This document shows, piece after piece, positions 60,592-64,000 of a stretch of DNA of 64,000 nucleotides. Both the position numbers and the translations under genes were made by a program. Each line of letters opens with the position of its first letter. The stretch's first letter is position 1. The notes beneath the pieces are model-generated. The model made no database searches. It was not told where the DNA came from and saw only the letters and a program-made list of their open reading frames with translations. The DNA comes from Aliarcobacter cryaerophilus (lineage in GTDB: Bacteria > Campylobacterota > Campylobacteria > Campylobacterales > Arcobacteraceae): contig NZ_CP060694.1 in assembly GCF_014352935.1 (NCBI RefSeq), positions 744,001 through 808,000 on the forward strand, read 5' to 3'.

Positions 60592-62121
60592 ATGAATATA
60601 GAAAATAAAAATATAATATTAACAACACTAAACTCAAGATTTTCGCACTCAAGTCTATCTTTAAGATACTTGTTTGCAAATCTAAAAGAGTTAAAAGATG
60701 AAGCAAAGATTTTAGAGTTTGTAATAAATAGCCAAAATCAAACAATAGTTGAAGAGATTTTAGAGTACAAACCAAAAATTGTATTAATCTCAACATATAT
60801 TTGGAATGCTCAAGATGTAGCCGAAATTGTAAAATATATAAAACTAATAAGCCCAAATACAATAGTAGCTCTTGGAGGTCCTGAAATAAGCCATTTACCA
60901 CATAGAGTTGATTTTGAAGCTGCTGATTACTTTATGTTTGGAGAGGGTGAAATAAGTGTTTACAATCTTTGCCAAAATATCTTAGGTGGAATTAGACCAA
61001 AAGATAAGATAATTCATGCAAAGCCAGTTGAGTTTGATAAAATCGCTCTACCATATGATTATTACACAGATTTTGATATAAAAAATAGACATATTTATAT
61101 AGAAAGTAGCCGTGGTTGCCCTTTTACTTGTGAATTTTGTCTATCTAGTATTGACTCATCAATGAGATATCTTCCTATTAATGTTTTTTTAAATGAGATT
61201 GATAAACTTTGGAATAGGGGGGCACGAAACTACAAGTTTATAGATAGAACTTTTAATCTAAAAATATCTTATGCAAAAGCAATATTAGACTATTTTTTGG
61301 CAAAAGATGAGGACTATTTTTTACACTTTGAGGTAATTCCTGATAATTTTCCACCTGAGTTAAGAGAGCTTTTGAAAAAGTTCAAAGCAGGAAGTTTGCA
61401 ACTTGAAGTTGGTATTCAAACTCTAAATTTAGATGTTGCAAAAAATATAAATAGAAATCTAAAAATTGATAAAATAAAAGAGAATCTAGCATTTTTGAGT
61501 TCAAAGACAAATGCTCATATGCATATAGATTTAATTGTTGGACTTCCTAGTGAAACAATTGATAGTTTTGCACAAAATCTTAATTTGCTTTATACTTTAA
61601 GTAGTGGTGAAATACAAATTGGAATTTTAAAAAAACTCTCTGGAACTACTTTAAATAGGCACGATGAACTGCATGGTATGGTTTATAATCCAAACCCACC
61701 TTATGATATTTTACGAAATAATCTAATACCATTTGAGCTTATGCAAGATATGAAAAGATTTGCTAGATTTTGGGATATTGTTTACAATAGTGGAAATTTT
61801 GTAAAAACTTCAAAACTACTTTTTAAAGATGGTAAGGTTTTTGAGAACTTTTTTGATTTTAGTAAGTGGATATATAAAAGAAGTGAAAGTACTTTTAAAA
61901 TCTCGCTTGATAGGGTTGCTGAGTATTTGTTTGAGTATTTAAGCCGTGATTATGAAGAGGAGATTTTGGTAAAAACAATTTTGGATGATGTGATGATGAT
62001 AGAGGGTAGAAAAATACCACCATTTTTGAAAAAATATAAAAAATATGAGAAAGATTTTATTCAAATTGAACAAACAAAAGCAAATAAAAGACAGATAAAA
62101 AGAGTTGATGATGAACTATAG
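60592..62121 (+). CDS. B12-binding radical SAM protein (DUF4080-type)
   Basis: 509 residues: a cobalamin-binding-like Rossmann domain (about 1-140; LISTYIWNAQDVAEI, LGGPEISHLP, FMFGEGE), a radical SAM domain with CPFTCEFC (CxxxCxxC, about 181-188) and a C-terminal DUF4080-like extension. Substrate unknown. No clear ribosome site before the ATG at 60592. Confidence 0.87.
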   Translation: MNIENKNIILTTLNSRFSHSSLSLRYLFANLKELKDEAKILEFVINSQNQTIVEEILEYKPKIVLISTYIWNAQDVAEIVKYIKLISPNTIVALGGPEISHLPHRVDFEAADYFMFGEGEISVYNLCQNILGGIRPKDKIIHAKPVEFDKIALPYDYYTDFDIKNRHIYIESSRGCPFTCEFCLSSIDSSMRYLPINVFLNEIDKLWNRGARNYKFIDRTFNLKISYAKAILDYFLAKDEDYFLHFEVIPDNFPPELRELLKKFKAGSLQLEVGIQTLNLDVAKNINRNLKIDKIKENLAFLSSKTNAHMHIDLIVGLPSETIDSFAQNLNLLYTLSSGEIQIGILKKLSGTTLNRHDELHGMVYNPNPPYDILRNNLIPFELMQDMKRFARFWDIVYNSGNFVKTSKLLFKDGKVFENFFDFSKWIYKRSESTFKISLDRVAEYLFEYLSRDYEEEILVKTILDDVMMIEGRKIPPFLKKYKKYEKDFIQIEQTKANKRQIKRVDDEL

Positions 62122-62191
62122 AATGATTATTTTTTCGCTTTTAGTGCTATATATTCTAGCAGATATTTTTCATACATATTTTATAAAGTAA
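62108..62191 (+). CDS. Possible 27-residue membrane peptide
   Basis: An open frame from the tandem ATG codons at 62108/62111, overlapping the radical SAM stop, encodes a single hydrophobic helix (IIFSLLVLYILADIF) with a polar end. The overlap is of the kind seen in coupled genes. No family and no independent support; may be chance. Confidence 0.3.
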   Translation: MMNYRMIIFSLLVLYILADIFHTYFIK

Positions 62192-62215
62192 GTGAGATAT
62201 AACCACTTACTTAAG

Positions 62216-63313
62216 CTATTTTTTAAATACTTTTGTAATTTTTGAAAAAATAGGAACTATTAAAACTACAATATACCCTACAATTGCACCTAAAATAATT
62301 TCACTAAAAAATCCACCAAGAGGGATAGCTTTTATAATATTTTCAAGTGACTGTAAAATATGTGTTTCATGAGCTATGATTCCACCACCAACAGCAAGCA
62401 TTGCAATTGTTCCAAGAACCCCAATAGTTTTTATAATATAAGGCATAGATTTTACAAAACCATCTCCAATTTTTTGTAAAGCAATACTTCTTTTCTCTTG
62501 TAAGTAAAAGCCAATATCATCTAGTTTTATAATCAAAGCAACTATTCCATATACAAAAACTGTTGTTAAAATTCCTACACTTATTAAAACCATAAGTTTA
62601 GTTATAAAATCACTGTTATCTAAAAGAGCTAAACTAATAACAATTATTTCAAAAGATAAAATAAAATCTGTTTTTATAGCACTTTTTACTTTTTGATCTT
62701 CAAAATTTTCATTTGAACTCTCTTCTTGAGTTGTTTGTTCATCTTCTTGATGATGACCAAATTTTTCTAAAATAGATTCAACTCCCTCATAAGCCAAATA
62801 AGCTCCTCCAATAATCAAAATAGGAGCAATAGCCCAAGGTGCAATATAACTTAAAAGTAAAACAACAGGAATAATGATAAATTTATTTATAAAACTTCCT
62901 TTTGCAATTTTATAAACAATAGGAAGTTCTCTTAAAGCTGCTTTTCTTTTTGCTTCAAGCATTGCAACTTCTCTTATATGCTCAAGTTCTTTTATAATCT
63001 TTTGTTGAGTTTCTTCATCTAATTTTTTTACATTATTTTCAAACTCTTCAACATCTTTAGCTTTTTCAAGCTCTTTTTTTAGGATTTCTGAAGTTGTTTC
63101 ATTTGTAAAGTTTGCAATAGCAGCAAGGTCATCTACTAAAAGACCACTAGATTTTATACTTGCTAGTTTTGTATAAGTTGCTATATCATCGAATAGAAGA
63201 CCAATATCATCAAGTGAAGTTGCAAGAGATTTTGCAGTTGTAGCTGCTGTTTTTCCTGCAAGTGATCCAATATCATCTGCTAATATTGATAAATAGCCCA
63301 ATAATCCAGCCAT
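62216..63313 (-). CDS. DUF808 (YedI-like) membrane protein
   Basis: 365 residues. The N-terminal region has repeated DDI/DDL motifs (LADDIGSLAG, LDDIGLLFDDIA, VDDLAAIA) typical of DUF808, followed by a coiled-coil segment (about 72-125) and about six membrane helices, with a final QHxxHE-like acidic insert (HHQEDEQTTQEES). Function unknown in the family. AAGGAATTTA precedes the ATG. Confidence 0.87.
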   Translation of the reverse strand: MAGLLGYLSILADDIGSLAGKTAATTAKSLATSLDDIGLLFDDIATYTKLASIKSSGLLVDDLAAIANFTNETTSEILKKELEKAKDVEEFENNVKKLDEETQQKIIKELEHIREVAMLEAKRKAALRELPIVYKIAKGSFINKFIIIPVVLLLSYIAPWAIAPILIIGGAYLAYEGVESILEKFGHHQEDEQTTQEESSNENFEDQKVKSAIKTDFILSFEIIVISLALLDNSDFITKLMVLISVGILTTVFVYGIVALIIKLDDIGFYLQEKRSIALQKIGDGFVKSMPYIIKTIGVLGTIAMLAVGGGIIAHETHILQSLENIIKAIPLGGFFSEIILGAIVGYIVVLIVPIFSKITKVFKK

Positions 63314-63378
63314 TAAATTCCTTTTTATAGTTTTAAAATTGAAATAGTATTAAAAATCTACTAAGATAAATATATAAT

Positions 63379-64000
63379 CTAATAGTTTTCTATATTTTCA
63401 AAACTCCAACCACCATTTTTAAGAAGTTGTATTAGAGTTTTTAGGTTCTCTTTTCCATCAAAATTGTTGCTAAACATAAAATCATGCATTAGAAGAACTA
63501 CTTTATCCTCTTTGCTTGAGAGTTTTTTTTCATATATTTTTTCCATAGAGTTATATATCTCTTGAGGAGTTAGTATTGGTTTTCCATTTTTTTCATAAGC
63601 CCATTCTAAATCCCAACCATAAATATAATAGCCCTCATTATAGATATTATCATAACCAACAATCTCTTTTTCTCTTTGTGTTGTATCAATCATATTGTCA
63701 TTTTTAGTAATTGTTGGAAGTCTAAAAACATTTCTTCCCGCAAGTCTTACTGGTAAAAAAGCAGATGAAGTATTTGAAATATTATCAACTCCTACTATTG
63801 AATTTGCTTTTTTTATATCTTCTACAACCAAAAGAGGATCACTATAAAACTTTCTATATCTATTATTTGCGTGAGAGTATGTATGGTTTCCTATTAAAAT
63901 ATTTGGATAATTTATAGCATCTTTGTATATATTTGGGAAATTTTCAATTTGACAACCAATAAAAAACATAGTAACAGGAATATTTTCTTCTCTTACAGTT
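63379..64000 (-). CDS. Polysaccharide deacetylase-family protein (5' end beyond window)
   Basis: The frame continues through the right edge: before the ATG at 63967-63969 it reads TVREENIPVT, then MFFIGCQI, which is the conserved strand xxATFFxxG of NodB domains, so this methionine is internal. Visible: GNHTYSH (metal histidines), PVRLAGRNVFRLP and VVLLMHDF. The first motif (TFDDGP) lies outside. It likely removes acetyl groups from a surface or wall glycan. About 207 residues seen. Confidence 0.82.
   Translation of the reverse strand, partial: TVREENIPVTMFFIGCQIENFPNIYKDAINYPNILIGNHTYSHANNRYRKFYSDPLLVVEDIKKANSIVGVDNISNTSSAFLPVRLAGRNVFRLPTITKNDNMIDTTQREKEIVGYDNIYNEGYYIYGWDLEWAYEKNGKPILTPQEIYNSMEKIYEKKLSSKEDKVVLLMHDFMFSNNFDGKENLKTLIQLLKNGGWSFENIENY

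Noticed and set aside
60548..60901. 117-codon hydrophobic open frame on the minus strand
   Set aside because: It lies antisense to the cobalamin-binding domain of the radical SAM gene and is leucine-rich from the complementary codons.
1..64000. tRNA, rRNA, CRISPR array, insertion sequence or prophage
   Set aside because: Reading both strands gave no cloverleaf, spaced repeat array, transposase or phage gene; all regions fit ordinary chromosomal genes.

Overview
The window is very AT-rich, gene-dense bacterial chromosome with no gene-free stretch above about 250 bases. The FdhA-FdhB-FdhC formate dehydrogenase with its TorD-type chaperone and small Tat partner, the TupABC tungstate transporter, the long TrmB, FtsEX beside an EnvC-like protein and the single soxCDXYZA-B cluster together suggest a Campylobacterota species of the Arcobacter/Aliarcobacter group. 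That assignment is inference from gene content; no rRNA gene lies in the window.

Layout. 1-5.7 kb (minus): an efflux operon of a TolC-like protein, a short adaptor, an RND pump split into two coupled half-genes, and a thioredoxin-like protein cut by the window edge. 5.8-16.9 kb (minus): an HD-GYP sensor, fliP, then cell-envelope genes (mrdA, a MreD-like membrane protein, an EnvC-like protein, ftsX, ftsE), trmB, a fibronectin-type-III lipoprotein and an RluD-type pseudouridine synthase. 16.9-22.4 kb: rodA, a TonB-like protein, hemL-ppnP-AtpZ-like-membrane protein, and a degenerate HD-GYP protein. 22.5-33 kb: sulfur oxidation. The main operon reads leftwards as soxC-soxD-soxX-soxY-soxZ-soxA-unknown-soxB, followed after a terminator by a separate unit (cytochrome c-thioredoxin fusion, MOSC protein, DsrE-like protein, alpha/beta hydrolase) and facing a periplasmic metallo-beta-lactamase-fold protein. 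SoxCD is present, so complete thiosulfate oxidation to sulfate is expected.

33-44.3 kb: a cation:proton antiporter, a UvrD-type helicase, a candidate 120-nt small RNA, selD, a Tat-exported transglutaminase-like protein followed by a MerT/MerP-like pair, and a four-gene set of LivJ-type binding protein, histidine kinase, response regulator and an aberrant NRAMP-like transporter. 44.4-58 kb (plus): a formate dehydrogenase island: multi-ferredoxin protein, TorD-type chaperone, small Tat protein, FdhA with an in-frame UGA selenocysteine codon, FdhB and FdhC, then FdhD, a cysteine-motif protein, a ModE-type DNA-binding protein, a divergent NifS-like protein, MoeA and TupABC. Two copies of the same 21-bp palindrome, upstream of fdhD and at the start of the NifS-like gene, bracket the ModE-like gene. 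Selenium supply (SelD), sulfur delivery (NifS-like, FdhD), cofactor insertion (MoeA) and tungstate uptake (Tup) all serve one enzyme. 58-64 kb: a 66-residue protein, a large DUF945-like anchored protein, DUF3817, a B12-binding radical SAM protein, DUF808 and a polysaccharide deacetylase cut by the right edge.

I saw no tRNA, rRNA, CRISPR array, insertion sequence or prophage.
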